64,000 nt of DNA. It comes from Lachnospiraceae bacterium. Lineage in GTDB: Bacteria; Bacillota; Clostridia; Lachnospirales; Lachnospiraceae. Position numbers and translations under genes: made by a program. Below the pieces are notes generated by a model, which was not told the DNA's origin, ran no database searches, and saw only the letters and a list, made by a program, of their open reading frames with translations. Every line of letters starts with the position of its first letter. The first letter of the stretch is position 1. Location of the stretch: contig JALEWA010000006.1 of the NCBI GenBank assembly GCA_022788085.1, forward strand, positions 1-64,000, given 5' to 3'. Positions 51,847 through 61,177 of this stretch are shown here, piece after piece.

Positions 51847-53016
51847 ATGTTTCATAAGAAATGTGAAGAAATCATGCAGCGTTACGAGGCTGTTGTAACT
51901 CGTAAAAATGAAAAATCTGATTTCTATAATGGAATCTATGATCGTTATAAATATCCTGTATTAACAAGAGATCATATCCCGCCATTCTGGAAATATGATA
52001 TGAATCCGGAAACAAATCCGTATTTTATGGAAAGATTAGGCGTAAATGCGGTATTTAATTCCGGTGCGATTGAGTTAAATGGTAAATTTTATCTGGTAGC
52101 AAGGGTAGAAGGAAATGACAGAAAGTCCTTCTTTGCGGTAGCAGAGAGTGATAATGGTATCGATGGTTTCCGCTTCTGGGATTATCCTGTTCTTTTGGAT
52201 GATGTATGTCCGAATGAAACAAATGTATATGATATGCGTCTTACCAAACATGAGGATGGCTATATCTATGGTGTGTTCTGCTCAGAAAGTAAGGATACAA
52301 GCGTAAATGATCTGTCTGCAGCAGTTGCGGCAGCAGGTATTGTAAGAACAAAAGATTTAAAGACATGGGAAAGACTGGAGAACTTAAAAACCTTGAATTC
52401 TCCACAACAGAGAAATGTAGTTCTTCATCCTGAATTCGTAAATGGTAAATATGCTTTCTATACAAGACCAATGGATGATTTCATTGATACAGGAAGTGGC
52501 GGAGGAATTGGTTTCGGTCTGTGTGATGATATTACACATGCTGTGATTGATGAAGAAATCATCACAAGCAAGAGAAAGTATCATACCATCACAGAAGCAA
52601 AGAATGGTGCAGGAGCTGTTCCGATTAAGACACCAAAGGGATGGATACATATTGCGCATGGTGTTCGTAATACAGCAGCAGGACTTCGTTATGTTGTATA
52701 TGCATTTGCAACAAGTTTGGAAGATCCTACGAAAGTAATAGCAGAACCGGGTGGATTTCTGATTGCACCTCTTGGCAGTGAAAGAGTTGGTGATGTTTCC
52801 AATGTAGTATTTACAAATGGTGCGATTGCAAGAGACAATGGTGACGTATATATCTATTATGCTTCCAGTGATACAAGACTTCATGTAGCAACAACAACGA
52901 TTGATAAGCTGATGGATTATGTGTTCAACACACCGGAAGATCCATTGAGAAGTGTAAAATGCGTAGAGCAGAGATGCGATTTTATTCGTAAAAACTTGGA
53001 ATATATGGGGAAATAA
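51847..53016 (+). CDS. GH130_1 mannosylglucose phosphorylase
   Basis: The 389-residue five-bladed propeller enzyme would split 4-O-beta-mannosyl-glucose with phosphate into mannose-1-phosphate and glucose. The early [18 protein letters not shown] strand pair, [13 protein letters not shown] with the catalytic Asp (about residue 128), [20 protein letters not shown] and [15 protein letters not shown] fit GH130 subfamily 1. ATG 51847 follows TGGAGG. It lies between the epimerase that makes its substrate and the esterase gene. Confidence 0.9.
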   Translation: MFHKKCEEIMQRYEAVVTRKNEKSDFYNGIYDRYKYPVLTRDHIPPFWKYDMNPETNPYFMERLGVNAVFNSGAIELNGKFYLVARVEGNDRKSFFAVAESDNGIDGFRFWDYPVLLDDVCPNETNVYDMRLTKHEDGYIYGVFCSESKDTSVNDLSAAVAAAGIVRTKDLKTWERLENLKTLNSPQQRNVVLHPEFVNGKYAFYTRPMDDFIDTGSGGGIGFGLCDDITHAVIDEEIITSKRKYHTITEAKNGAGAVPIKTPKGWIHIAHGVRNTAAGLRYVVYAFATSLEDPTKVIAEPGGFLIAPLGSERVGDVSNVVFTNGAIARDNGDVYIYYASSDTRLHVATTTIDKLMDYVFNTPEDPLRSVKCVEQRCDFIRKNLEYMGK

Positions 53017-53021
53017 GAGTC

Positions 53022-54140
53022 ATGAGTAAGTATCTTATTGATAATCATTTGGGAATCTTAAATTGTGGTAACTGGTATCGTATTAAGCAGGTCATGAGGA
53101 AAGCTGCAAAGGGAGAGAACATTACCGTAGGCTTTCTTGGGGGGTCCATTACGCAGGGATGTTTGTCTTCCACTCCTGAGACCTGTTATGCATATCTGGT
53201 ATATGAGTGGTGGCGACAGAAATTCCCTAATGCCGATGTAAAGTATGTGAATGCCGGAATCGGTGGAACAACATCTCAATTTGGGGTGGCAAGAGTTGAC
53301 AGTGACCTTCTTGCTCATCACATTGATTTTACCATTGTAGAATTCAGTGTAAATGATGATAATACGAACCACTTCATGGAGACCTATGAGGGATTGATCA
53401 GACATATATATGGCAGTGCCGATAAACCTGCCATGCTGATTGTCAATAATGTACGATATGATGATGGTGTGAATGCACAGGAGAAGCACAATGCAATAGG
53501 AGAAGCCTATCAGATTCCATGCGTCAGCATGAAGCCTACCATTTATGCTAAGGTTCTCGATGGAACGTTTACGAGTCGTGATGTGACAGAAGATGATCTG
53601 CATCCAAATGACGAAGGGCATTCTTTGGTAGCAGGTGTCATCATTCACTTTCTGGATCTGGTATATCAGAATCTGGAGCATGACAGGGAAGAGGAAACAC
53701 CAATGCCAAAGCCTTTGACTGCTAATGCATATGAGCATTCCGTCCGTTATCAGAATAATAACAGCAACCCTTTCAATCATGGATTTACGGCAGATTTTAC
53801 TCCACAGAAGAATATTCGTGAGATATTTAGAAAGGGGTGGACTTCTTCGCAGAAGGGAGCAACACTTACCTTTGAGATACAGGGAAGCTGTATTGCAGTG
53901 CAGTATCGTAAATCAGTCGTGCAGCCTACACCGATTGCAAGAGCTATTGTAGATGATGATGTGGAGCATGCTGTTATCCTGGATGGTAATTTTGAAGAAA
54001 CATGGGGAGACAGTCTTCATATCGACACGGTTGCAGAGCACCTTCCGTGTGGAAAGCACAAGGTTGAGATTGAGATCATAGAAACACATGAGGAAGATAA
54101 TGTGCCATTTTATCTGGTGTCCGTTATCGGTTCCTATTAA
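53022..54140 (+). CDS. SGNH acetylesterase, CE17-like
   Basis: The 372-residue cytoplasmic protein has an N-terminal SGNH hydrolase domain (about residues 1-205) with nucleophile Ser in GFLGGSITQGC, the GIGGTTSQFG block, the VEFSVNDDN Asn block and the Asp/His pair in DDLHPNDEGHS. The C-terminal beta-domain (about 240-372) looks like the CBM35-type module described for Roseburia CE17. CE17 removes acetyl groups from mannose units. It is 5 bases from the GH130_1 stop. The family call is from memory of the published pair CE2/CE17. Confidence 0.82.
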   Translation: MSKYLIDNHLGILNCGNWYRIKQVMRKAAKGENITVGFLGGSITQGCLSSTPETCYAYLVYEWWRQKFPNADVKYVNAGIGGTTSQFGVARVDSDLLAHHIDFTIVEFSVNDDNTNHFMETYEGLIRHIYGSADKPAMLIVNNVRYDDGVNAQEKHNAIGEAYQIPCVSMKPTIYAKVLDGTFTSRDVTEDDLHPNDEGHSLVAGVIIHFLDLVYQNLEHDREEETPMPKPLTANAYEHSVRYQNNNSNPFNHGFTADFTPQKNIREIFRKGWTSSQKGATLTFEIQGSCIAVQYRKSVVQPTPIARAIVDDDVEHAVILDGNFEETWGDSLHIDTVAEHLPCGKHKVEIEIIETHEEDNVPFYLVSVIGSY

Positions 54141-54177
54141 GTGAAATTTAATTTAAAAGTAAGAAAGGATAGAGAAT

Positions 54178-55200
54178 ATGAGTAAAGTAAAGATTTTTAG
54201 CCAGCCGGTACCAAATATGCCATGGCAGGAAAGACCTGAGAAATTAATGGGAGCACCAATCTGGAGATACAACGAGAACCCGATTATCGGAAGAAATCCG
54301 GTCAAGGGTGTAGCAAGAATCTTCAATAGTGCCGTAATGCCATATGGCGATGAATTTATCGGTGTATTCCGTGGTGAACAGACAAATGGTATTCCATATA
54401 TTTATATGGGAAGAAGTAAGGATGCCATTCATTGGGATTTTGAAGAGAATAAGATTAACTTCGTAGATGAAGAAGGTAAGCCATTTATGCCTGTTTATGC
54501 TTATGATCCTCGTCTTGTTAAGGTAGAAGATACCTATTACATTATCTGGTGTGGAGACTTCTACGGAGCAGCAATTGGTATGGCTAAGACAACAGATTTC
54601 AAGACCTTTACAAGAATTGAGAATCCGTTCCTGCCATTTAACAGAAATGCTGTATTATTCCCCAGAAAGATCAATGGTAATTTCGTAATGTTAAGCCGCC
54701 CTTCAGACAGTGGCCATACACCATTTGGTGATATCTTTGTCAGCGAGAGCCCTGACCTTACCTACTGGGGTAAGCACAGACACGTTATGGGAAAAGGAAA
54801 TGAGTGGTGGCAGTCCTTAAAGATTGGCGGCGGTGCTGCTCCAATCGAAACAAGTGAAGGATGGTTATTATTCTATCATGGTGTAAGTGGAACCTGTAAC
54901 GGATATGTATACTCTATTGGTGGAGCAATTCTTGATATTGATAATCCTTCTATCGTTAAGTATAGATGTGAGAACTTCCTGTTGACACCGGAAGAGTGGT
55001 ATGAGGAGAGAGGTTTTGTTCCTAATGTATGCTTCCCATGTGCAACCATCCATGACCCTGAGACAGGAAGAATTGCTGTATACTATGGTGCTGCTGACAG
55101 CTACGTAGGACTTGCATTCACAGAGATTGATGATATTGTGGATTATATTAAGACAAACAGCAAGCTTACAGATTCCGATAAGGAAATTGGTAGAAGATAG
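54178..55200 (+). CDS. GH130_2 beta-1,4-manno-oligosaccharide phosphorylase
   Basis: The 340-residue propeller enzyme would take single mannose units as mannose-1-phosphate from the non-reducing end of longer manno-oligosaccharides. It opens KIFSQPVPNMPWQERP, has ARIFNSAVMPYGDEFIGVFRGE (read as FNSAVMPYG), the catalytic Asp in YAYDPRLVKVED (about residue 105) and LLFYHGVSGTCNG, all close to subfamily 2 enzymes. AAGAAAGGA precedes ATG 54178. It is complementary to the GH130_1 enzyme, which handles the final disaccharide. Confidence 0.9.
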   Translation: MSKVKIFSQPVPNMPWQERPEKLMGAPIWRYNENPIIGRNPVKGVARIFNSAVMPYGDEFIGVFRGEQTNGIPYIYMGRSKDAIHWDFEENKINFVDEEGKPFMPVYAYDPRLVKVEDTYYIIWCGDFYGAAIGMAKTTDFKTFTRIENPFLPFNRNAVLFPRKINGNFVMLSRPSDSGHTPFGDIFVSESPDLTYWGKHRHVMGKGNEWWQSLKIGGGAAPIETSEGWLLFYHGVSGTCNGYVYSIGGAILDIDNPSIVKYRCENFLLTPEEWYEERGFVPNVCFPCATIHDPETGRIAVYYGAADSYVGLAFTEIDDIVDYIKTNSKLTDSDKEIGRR

Positions 55201-55214
55201 TATCGTGATGTAAC

Positions 55215-55253
55215 AAAAGGCTGTGGATTGATTCTGATCCATGGTCTTTTGTT
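55215..55253 (+). terminator. intercistronic hairpin before the CE2-like gene
   Basis: AAAAGGCTGTGGAT (55215-55228) pairs with ATCCATGGTCTTTT (55237-55250), with three G-U pairs. It is weak with a short T-tract, so it probably trims rather than ends the operon transcript. Confidence 0.5.
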
Positions 55254-55286
55254 GTGATAACCAGAGTATACAAGAGGGGTATTGTT

Positions 55287-56390
55287 ATGACAGAAACAGC
55301 AGTAAAAGATATAAAGGAACTAAAGGTACATGGAAGAACAACTATATGCAGGGAGCCATTAACGCTATTCTGGACAGCAAGCGGTTTTGAATGTAACGTA
55401 TCCGGTTCGGAGCTTTGGGTTGAAGTAGAGGTTACCTATGATACATATGAACCGTGGTTTAGTTATACGGTAAATGGAGACTGGATTGGAAGACAGATGC
55501 TGTTAAAAGGAAGGTACTGGATTCCTCTGTTTCGTGGCATGAATCCTGATAAGATTAAGAATGTCAGATTTTATAAGGATTTACAGGCGATGAGCGATGA
55601 TGGAAGTTCTTATATCCATATTCATGCACTGCGTCATGACGGAAGCTTTTACCCAGTGGAAGATAAGAAGCTAAGAATAGAGTTTATCGGTGACAGCATT
55701 ACCTCCGGAGAAGGTTTGTTTGGAGCGAAAGAGGAGGAGGACTGGATTCCGATGTTCTTCTCGTCTCTCAGGGATTATGCTTATCTTACCGCAAAGGAGC
55801 TGGATGCTGATTATCGTGTCTTTTCCCAAAGTGGCTGGGGGGTATATAATACATGGGATAATAACAGAAAGGGAGCCATCCCCAAGTACTATAAGGAAAT
55901 ATGCAGCCTGATGCCGGGCGAGGAAAATGAACGCCTTGGTGGAAAGCAGCCGCATGATTTTTCAAAGTGGCAACCTGACATTGTTGTCATAAATCTTGGA
56001 ACGAATGATGCAGCTTCCTTCGATCAGCCGGAATGGGTCGATGAAAAGACAGGTGAGCGTCATAAGATGCGTAAGAATCCTGACGGAAGCTATTGCGAAG
56101 ATGATATAGCAGCATTTGAGCATGCAGTTGTGGATTTTCTGTATACCCTGCGTGAGTGTAATCCCAAGGCGCATATGATCTGGTGTTATGGAATGCTTGG
56201 AATTCCATTCCAGATGCCAATCCTGGAGGGAATCTCAATGTACCGGAAGGAATCAAAGGATAGCGGAGTATCGTATTTACAGTTACCAAATGTAAATGAC
56301 ATGAGTGTCGGTTCCAGACAACATCCGGGTGCCCTGTGCCATAAGCAGGCAGCAGAGGTTCTGGTTGATTACATCAGACAATTAGTATAA
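55287..56390 (+). CDS. carbohydrate acetylesterase, CE2-like
   Basis: The 367-residue cytoplasmic enzyme has an N-terminal jelly-roll domain (about residues 1-125) followed by an SGNH domain with nucleophile Ser in FIGDSITSGEG, the VVINLGTNDAASF block and the Asp/His region near SRQHPGALCHKQ. This order, beta-domain first, defines CE2. Together with the CE17-like enzyme it should deacetylate all positions of mannan fragments. AGAGGGG (55273-55279) precedes ATG 55287; the longer frame from 55254 lacks such a site. Confidence 0.86.
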   Translation: MTETAVKDIKELKVHGRTTICREPLTLFWTASGFECNVSGSELWVEVEVTYDTYEPWFSYTVNGDWIGRQMLLKGRYWIPLFRGMNPDKIKNVRFYKDLQAMSDDGSSYIHIHALRHDGSFYPVEDKKLRIEFIGDSITSGEGLFGAKEEEDWIPMFFSSLRDYAYLTAKELDADYRVFSQSGWGVYNTWDNNRKGAIPKYYKEICSLMPGEENERLGGKQPHDFSKWQPDIVVINLGTNDAASFDQPEWVDEKTGERHKMRKNPDGSYCEDDIAAFEHAVVDFLYTLRECNPKAHMIWCYGMLGIPFQMPILEGISMYRKESKDSGVSYLQLPNVNDMSVGSRQHPGALCHKQAAEVLVDYIRQLV

Positions 56391-56408
56391 AAGAGGAAGG
56401 TAAGTGTT

Positions 56409-58718
56409 ATGTTTCAGAAGGATTTTGTATGGGGTGTTGCAAGCAGCGCCTATCAGATAGAAGGTACGGACAAGGAAGATGGCAGAGGTGACTGCGTATG
56501 GGATGTCTTTGCAAGAGAAGGAAGAGTTTATGGAAATCAGAACGCAGATATTGCCTGTGACCATATCCATCATTATAAAGAAGATTTTGCACTTATGCGT
56601 TTGCTTGGCGTCAAAGCGTATCGCTTCTCTCTAAGTTGGGCAAGAATTTTGCCGGAAGGAACAGATCGTGTGAATGAAAAGGCTATTGCCTTATACCGTG
56701 ATATGCTTCTGGAAATGAAGAAAAATGGAATTACGCCGTATGTGACTTTGTTTCACTGGGAATATCCGCAAGCCTTACAGGAAAGAGGCGGATGGCTGAA
56801 TTCAGATTCGGTGGAATGGTTTGCTGAATATGCAAGGGTCGTTGCAGAAAACTTTTCTGACCTTGCCGAGTATTTCTTTACCTTGAATGAGCCACAGTGC
56901 TTCGTTGGCCTTGGGCATTTAAGCGGAGTGCATGCACCGGGCTTGAAACTTGAGCCTGAAAAGGTATTCCGGATTGCACATAATGCATTGAAAGCACACG
57001 GCAGAGCGGTTCAGGAGCTTCGTAAACATGCGAAACAGCCGATAAAGATAGGCTATGCGCCAACATGTGGTGTTGCCTATCCATATACAGAAAGTCCGGA
57101 GGATATTGAAGCAGCAAGAAAGGTATACTTCGGTTTTGACCAGCCGATTGAGAATTGGACATGGAATGTGGCATGGTTCAATGATCCGGTATTCTTAGGA
57201 AAATATCCTGAGGAGGGACTCAAAAAATATGCCGAATATCTGCCTGAGATTACAAAGGAGGATATGGAGCTGATTCACCAGCCGCTCGATTTCATGGGAC
57301 AGAATATTTACAATGGTTACTGGATTCGTGCCGGTAAAGATGGAAATCCGGAATATGTTGACAGGCCGGCAGGCTTTCCCAAGACGGCAACAAACTGGCC
57401 GGTAACACCGGAATGCCTCTATTGGGGAGTACGCTTCCTGTATGAAAGATATCATTTGCCGATTTACATTACAGAAAACGGTATGGCCTGCCATGACCAG
57501 ATTTCGGCAGATGGCAGAGTGCATGATTCGAACAGAATCGATTTTCTGGATAAGTATCTGAGTGCTTTGCAGAGAGCCTCCGAGGAAGGAATTGGCATAC
57601 AGGGGTATTTTCTATGGACCTTTTTAGATAATTTTGAATGGGATAAGGGTTATAATGAACGTTTTGGACTTGTATTTGTTGATTATGCAACACAAAAGCG
57701 TATCGTCAAGGACTCCGCTTACTGGTATCAAAAAGTCATGGAAACAAATGGAAGGATTTTAAGTGTGAATCAGATGAAACGAGAAATATTACATATGCAG
57801 CCCGTATTTAAACAGATGATCTGGGGCGGAGAGAAGCTTGGAAGTGAATGGAACTATCAGGTTCCGGGAGAGAAGACAGGTGAATGCTGGGGCGTTAGTG
57901 CACATCCAAACGGTGATTGTGTGATTGCCGGTGGAAGCTTTGGTGGAAAAACCTTAAGCCGGTTGTGGACAGAACAGCCGGAATTGTTCGGTCATGTGGA
58001 TAGCAAGGTATTTCCGCTATTGATCAAGATTATTGATGCCGAGCAGGATTTGAGTATTCAGGTACATCCAAACGATGCTTATGCAGAAGTAAATGAGAAT
58101 GGTTCTCTTGGTAAGACTGAGTGCTGGTATATCCTGGATGCACCGGAGGGAGCAACCCTGGTAATCGGTCATAATGCAAAGGATAAGGAAGAGCTTGCAT
58201 CCATGATCCGTGAAGGAAAGTGGTCTGATTTCCTTCGTCAGGTTCCTGTAAAGAAGGGTGACTTTATCCAGATTGATCCGGGAACCGTTCATGCAATCAA
58301 GGGCGGAATCCAGATTCTGGAAACACAGCAGAATTCCGATATTACATACCGTGTATATGATTATGACAGACTTTCTAATGGTAAGCCAAGAGAGCTTCAT
58401 ATCGAGAAGAGTATTGACGTTATCACAGTTCCTGCAAAGCCAGCCGAAGATAGCGTAAAGCATGTAGGTGAATTAGAAGCCAATAAGATGAATCTGTTGA
58501 TTTCCTGTGATTATTATCGTGTTTGGAAGCTTGACGTAGCCGGAAATGCTCAAATCAACCAGGATTATCCATTCCTGATTATGAGTGTCATTGATGGTGA
58601 CGGACTGATTGATGGACAGATGATCAGGAAAGGTGACCATTTCATTCTTCCAAATGGTTATGGTAAGGTAGAACTGCAGGGCAATATGCAGATGATCTGC
58701 TCGACAGTAGAGGAGTGA
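56409..58718 (+). CDS. GH1 beta-glycosidase fused to mannose-6-phosphate isomerase
   Basis: The 769-residue protein joins two whole enzymes. Residues 1-455 are GH1, with acid/base E161 in TLNEPQ, nucleophile E356 in YITENG, and the NFEW motif of non-phosphorylated beta-glucosidases or mannosidases. From M456 it is a type I phosphomannose isomerase (ManA): the PVFKQMIWGGEKLG start, zinc ligands in QVHPNDAYAE and KTECWYI, and GTVHAIKGG. It links the end of oligosaccharide cleavage to fructose-6-phosphate entry. The frame is continuous through the joint, and no ribosome site of proper spacing stands before the internal ATG 57774. Confidence 0.92.
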   Translation: MFQKDFVWGVASSAYQIEGTDKEDGRGDCVWDVFAREGRVYGNQNADIACDHIHHYKEDFALMRLLGVKAYRFSLSWARILPEGTDRVNEKAIALYRDMLLEMKKNGITPYVTLFHWEYPQALQERGGWLNSDSVEWFAEYARVVAENFSDLAEYFFTLNEPQCFVGLGHLSGVHAPGLKLEPEKVFRIAHNALKAHGRAVQELRKHAKQPIKIGYAPTCGVAYPYTESPEDIEAARKVYFGFDQPIENWTWNVAWFNDPVFLGKYPEEGLKKYAEYLPEITKEDMELIHQPLDFMGQNIYNGYWIRAGKDGNPEYVDRPAGFPKTATNWPVTPECLYWGVRFLYERYHLPIYITENGMACHDQISADGRVHDSNRIDFLDKYLSALQRASEEGIGIQGYFLWTFLDNFEWDKGYNERFGLVFVDYATQKRIVKDSAYWYQKVMETNGRILSVNQMKREILHMQPVFKQMIWGGEKLGSEWNYQVPGEKTGECWGVSAHPNGDCVIAGGSFGGKTLSRLWTEQPELFGHVDSKVFPLLIKIIDAEQDLSIQVHPNDAYAEVNENGSLGKTECWYILDAPEGATLVIGHNAKDKEELASMIREGKWSDFLRQVPVKKGDFIQIDPGTVHAIKGGIQILETQQNSDITYRVYDYDRLSNGKPRELHIEKSIDVITVPAKPAEDSVKHVGELEANKMNLLISCDYYRVWKLDVAGNAQINQDYPFLIMSVIDGDGLIDGQMIRKGDHFILPNGYGKVELQGNMQMICSTVEE

Positions 58719-58722
58719 GTTT

Positions 58723-59604
58723 ATGACATACAAATTAAAAAATGATACTTTGACCGTAAGCTTTGACAATTTTGGGGCAGAGATGACTTCTATTGTAGAT
58801 AGACAAGGTAAGGAATATCTCTGGTGTGGTGATAAGAAATATTGGGGAAGACATTCGCCGGTTCTTTTTCCTGTTGTTGGAAAACCGAAAGATAATAAAT
58901 TCACATATGAAGACAAGGATTATCCAATGGGACAGCATGGCTTTGCGCGTGATATGGAATTCACCTGTACGAGCCAGGCAGCAGATGAGATTTGGTTTGA
59001 ATTAAAGGCCAATGAGGAAACCCTTGCAAATTATCCGTTTCTGTTTCAACTTGAGATAGGATATCGTCTGACAGGGAATACCATAAAGGTACTCTGGAGA
59101 GTAACAAACTGCGAAGAAAAGAAGGATATGTATTTTTCCATCGGTGCGCACCCGGCATTCATGTGCCCTGTTAATGAAGGAGAAAAACAGACTGCTTACA
59201 GTATCAGAATGGATGCAAAGGATAAGGTCAGATACTTTTTCCTGAATCCTGAAAATGGATTATTACGGGATAGAGAATATGAACTTATGTTAGACAATGG
59301 AAGTCATAAATTATCAGAGGGCTTCTTTGATGAGAGTGCCTACGTCATTGAGAATAGTCAGGTAAGTAAGGTTTCTTTGGTAGATCCGCAGGGCAAGGAA
59401 TATATTACCGTCAGTTTTGATGCACCACTTGTGGGAATCTGGTCACCAGAGAAGAAGCATGCACCATTTGTTTGTATTGAGCCATGGTATGGCAGGTGCG
59501 ACAAAGAGGACTTTACAGGAACTTTGGAGGAGAGGGAATGGAGTAACAGACTTGCTTCCGGAGAAGTCTTTGAAAAGTATTATGACATTAGTGTCAGAAG
59601 TTAA
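58723..59604 (+). CDS. aldose 1-epimerase family protein (LacX-like)
   Basis: The 293-residue cytoplasmic beta-sandwich protein shows the SPVLFPVVGKPKDN block, the histidine in MGQHGFARDMEF (about residues 66-77) and FSIGAHPAFMCP (about 139-150), typical of the LacX-like branch of mutarotases. It would interconvert alpha and beta anomers of sugars released by the operon, for example mannose, glucose or galactose. It begins 5 bases after the fusion gene stop and is followed by a strong terminator, so it ends the operon. Confidence 0.88.
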   Translation: MTYKLKNDTLTVSFDNFGAEMTSIVDRQGKEYLWCGDKKYWGRHSPVLFPVVGKPKDNKFTYEDKDYPMGQHGFARDMEFTCTSQAADEIWFELKANEETLANYPFLFQLEIGYRLTGNTIKVLWRVTNCEEKKDMYFSIGAHPAFMCPVNEGEKQTAYSIRMDAKDKVRYFFLNPENGLLRDREYELMLDNGSHKLSEGFFDESAYVIENSQVSKVSLVDPQGKEYITVSFDAPLVGIWSPEKKHAPFVCIEPWYGRCDKEDFTGTLEEREWSNRLASGEVFEKYYDISVRS

Positions 59605-59631
59605 TATCGGATTACGGTAGTGATGTTTTAT

Positions 59632-59700
59632 CACCCCCACAGAATATTTTTCATATACTGGATAAGTAAATGAAGATATCTGTGGGGTGTTTTTATTTTT
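59632..59700 (+). terminator. terminator of the mannan operon
   Basis: CACCCCCACAG (59632-59642) pairs with CTGTGGGGTG (59680-59689), with one bulge, around a 37-base loop, followed by TTTTTATTTTTT. Confidence 0.8.
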
Positions 59701-59715
59701 TCTTATCAATATGCA

Positions 59716-60549
59716 GTGATTGGCGGTGATATGCGCCAGTTGTTACTACTTCGGGAATTTGAAAAGAACTGCCCCTGTATTTGGTTCGGAGTAGAAGAAG
59801 GCGCAGAAAATGCGAAAGAAGCTGCTTCCATAGAGCAGGCAGTTTCCAAAGCAGAGAATATTCTTCTTCCCATACCGATGTGCAAGGGGAATATGCTTAA
59901 CATACAGCAGAATATAGAGGTTACAAAGGAGGAACTGTTGGAATACGTAAGGGCAGGACAGCGTATTTTTGCGGGCTGCATGGATGAAGAATGGTGCAAG
60001 GAGGCGAATAGGAAAGGAGCGGTCTGTTTCGACTACATGAAGGAGCAGACAATTGCCATTTATAATTCCATAGCAACTGCAGAAGGAACACTTGCGGAAA
60101 TGATTCGTACCTATCCGCGGAATCTTCATGGAGCAAAGGTACTGGTACTTGGTTTTGGAAATTGTGCGAAAACACTGGCAGCAAAGCTAAAGGCACTGGA
60201 TGCTAAGGTCAGTATTGCGGCAAGGGCAGAACATGCCTTGATGGAAGCTTATGCAAACGGATATCGTGCAGTGAAGCTTGAGGCGTTGCCGGGCGTGATA
60301 GGGGAATATTCGTTAATTGTGAATACCATACCGGCAAGAATTCTGACAAGGAATGAACTCTCCTTTTTGAAGGAAGAAGCTGCTGTCTATGAAATTGCAT
60401 CTTTTCCGTATGGCGTGGATGTGGAAGCAGCAAAGGAGCTTTCTGTTCCTGTCTATATCTGTCCTTCCCTTCCGGCAAGGTATGCTCCTGTTTCATCCGT
60501 TGAGGTTTTAAAAAAATATATTGTAGAAAAGCAGGGAGGTAATACATGA
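59716..60549 (+). CDS. dpaA: dipicolinate synthase subunit A
   Basis: The product is at least 277 residues. It makes, with DpaB, the dipicolinic acid stored in spores. The Rossmann start IGGDMRQLLLL, the second nucleotide fold VLVLGFGNCAKTLAAKL (about residues 141-157) and VNTIPARILT match SpoVFA. GTG 59716 is the first usual start codon, but no ribosome site precedes it. The frame is open further upstream and reads Ser-Tyr-Gln-Tyr-Ala before VIGGDMRQ, as the family does. The real start may thus be a rare codon inside the terminator of the previous operon. Confidence 0.85.
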   Translation: MIGGDMRQLLLLREFEKNCPCIWFGVEEGAENAKEAASIEQAVSKAENILLPIPMCKGNMLNIQQNIEVTKEELLEYVRAGQRIFAGCMDEEWCKEANRKGAVCFDYMKEQTIAIYNSIATAEGTLAEMIRTYPRNLHGAKVLVLGFGNCAKTLAAKLKALDAKVSIAARAEHALMEAYANGYRAVKLEALPGVIGEYSLIVNTIPARILTRNELSFLKEEAAVYEIASFPYGVDVEAAKELSVPVYICPSLPARYAPVSSVEVLKKYIVEKQGGNT

Positions 60550-61127
60550 AGCTTGCAGGACAAAAAATAGGTATTGCTTTTACAGGTTCTTTTTGCACCT
60601 TTCAGTCAGTACTAGAGAAGATAAAGTCGTTGAAAGAAGAGGGAGCAGATTTGTATCCGATTCTTTCCTTTCAGTCACAGAATATCGACAGCAGGTTTGG
60701 AACTGCAAAGGACTTTCGGGAAAAGATAGAAGAGATATGTGGGAGAAAGGCAATGGATTCCATAGAAACGGCTGAACCTATTGGTCCAAAGGGATTTCTG
60801 GATCTGTTGATTATCATGCCATGTACGGGCAACACCATAGCAAAGCTTGCCTGCGGTATTACGGATAGTCCGGTGCTGATGGCGGCAAAAGCACATCTTA
60901 GAAATGAGAAGCCCTTATTGCTTTCCATATCAACGAATGATGCCTTAAGCATGAACTTTAAGAACATAGGACTTCTTATGAATGTAAAGCATATTTATTT
61001 TGTACCATTTGGGCAGGATGCACCGGATAAGAAGCCAAATTCCATGATTGCCCACCTGAATAAACTCATTCCTGCAGCAGAGGCAGCGTTGGAAGCAAAA
61101 CAGCTTCAGCCTGTTATTGGCGGATAA
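60546..61127 (+). CDS. dpaB: dipicolinate synthase subunit B
   Basis: The 193-residue flavoprotein-fold subunit opens KIGIAFTGSFCTFQSVL with the phosphate loop, and has the MPCTGNTIAKLACGITDSPV block (read as MPCTGNT) and LLSISTNDAL. It overlaps dpaA by four bases (ATGA), as in other spore formers. AAGCAGGGAGG precedes the start. These genes are expressed in the mother cell. They show that the lineage keeps at least part of the sporulation programme. Confidence 0.93.
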   Translation: MKLAGQKIGIAFTGSFCTFQSVLEKIKSLKEEGADLYPILSFQSQNIDSRFGTAKDFREKIEEICGRKAMDSIETAEPIGPKGFLDLLIIMPCTGNTIAKLACGITDSPVLMAAKAHLRNEKPLLLSISTNDALSMNFKNIGLLMNVKHIYFVPFGQDAPDKKPNSMIAHLNKLIPAAEAALEAKQLQPVIGG

Positions 61128-61177
61128 AAAGTTCCTGAAAAGGGCATGATGGAAACAGGAAAAAGGAGTGAGGCTGT

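Noticed and set aside
57774..58718. ManA as a separate gene starting at the internal ATG
   Set aside because: The GH1 frame continues without a stop and the nearest GGAAGG is about 20 bases upstream of that ATG, so fusion is the simpler reading. Internal initiation remains testable.
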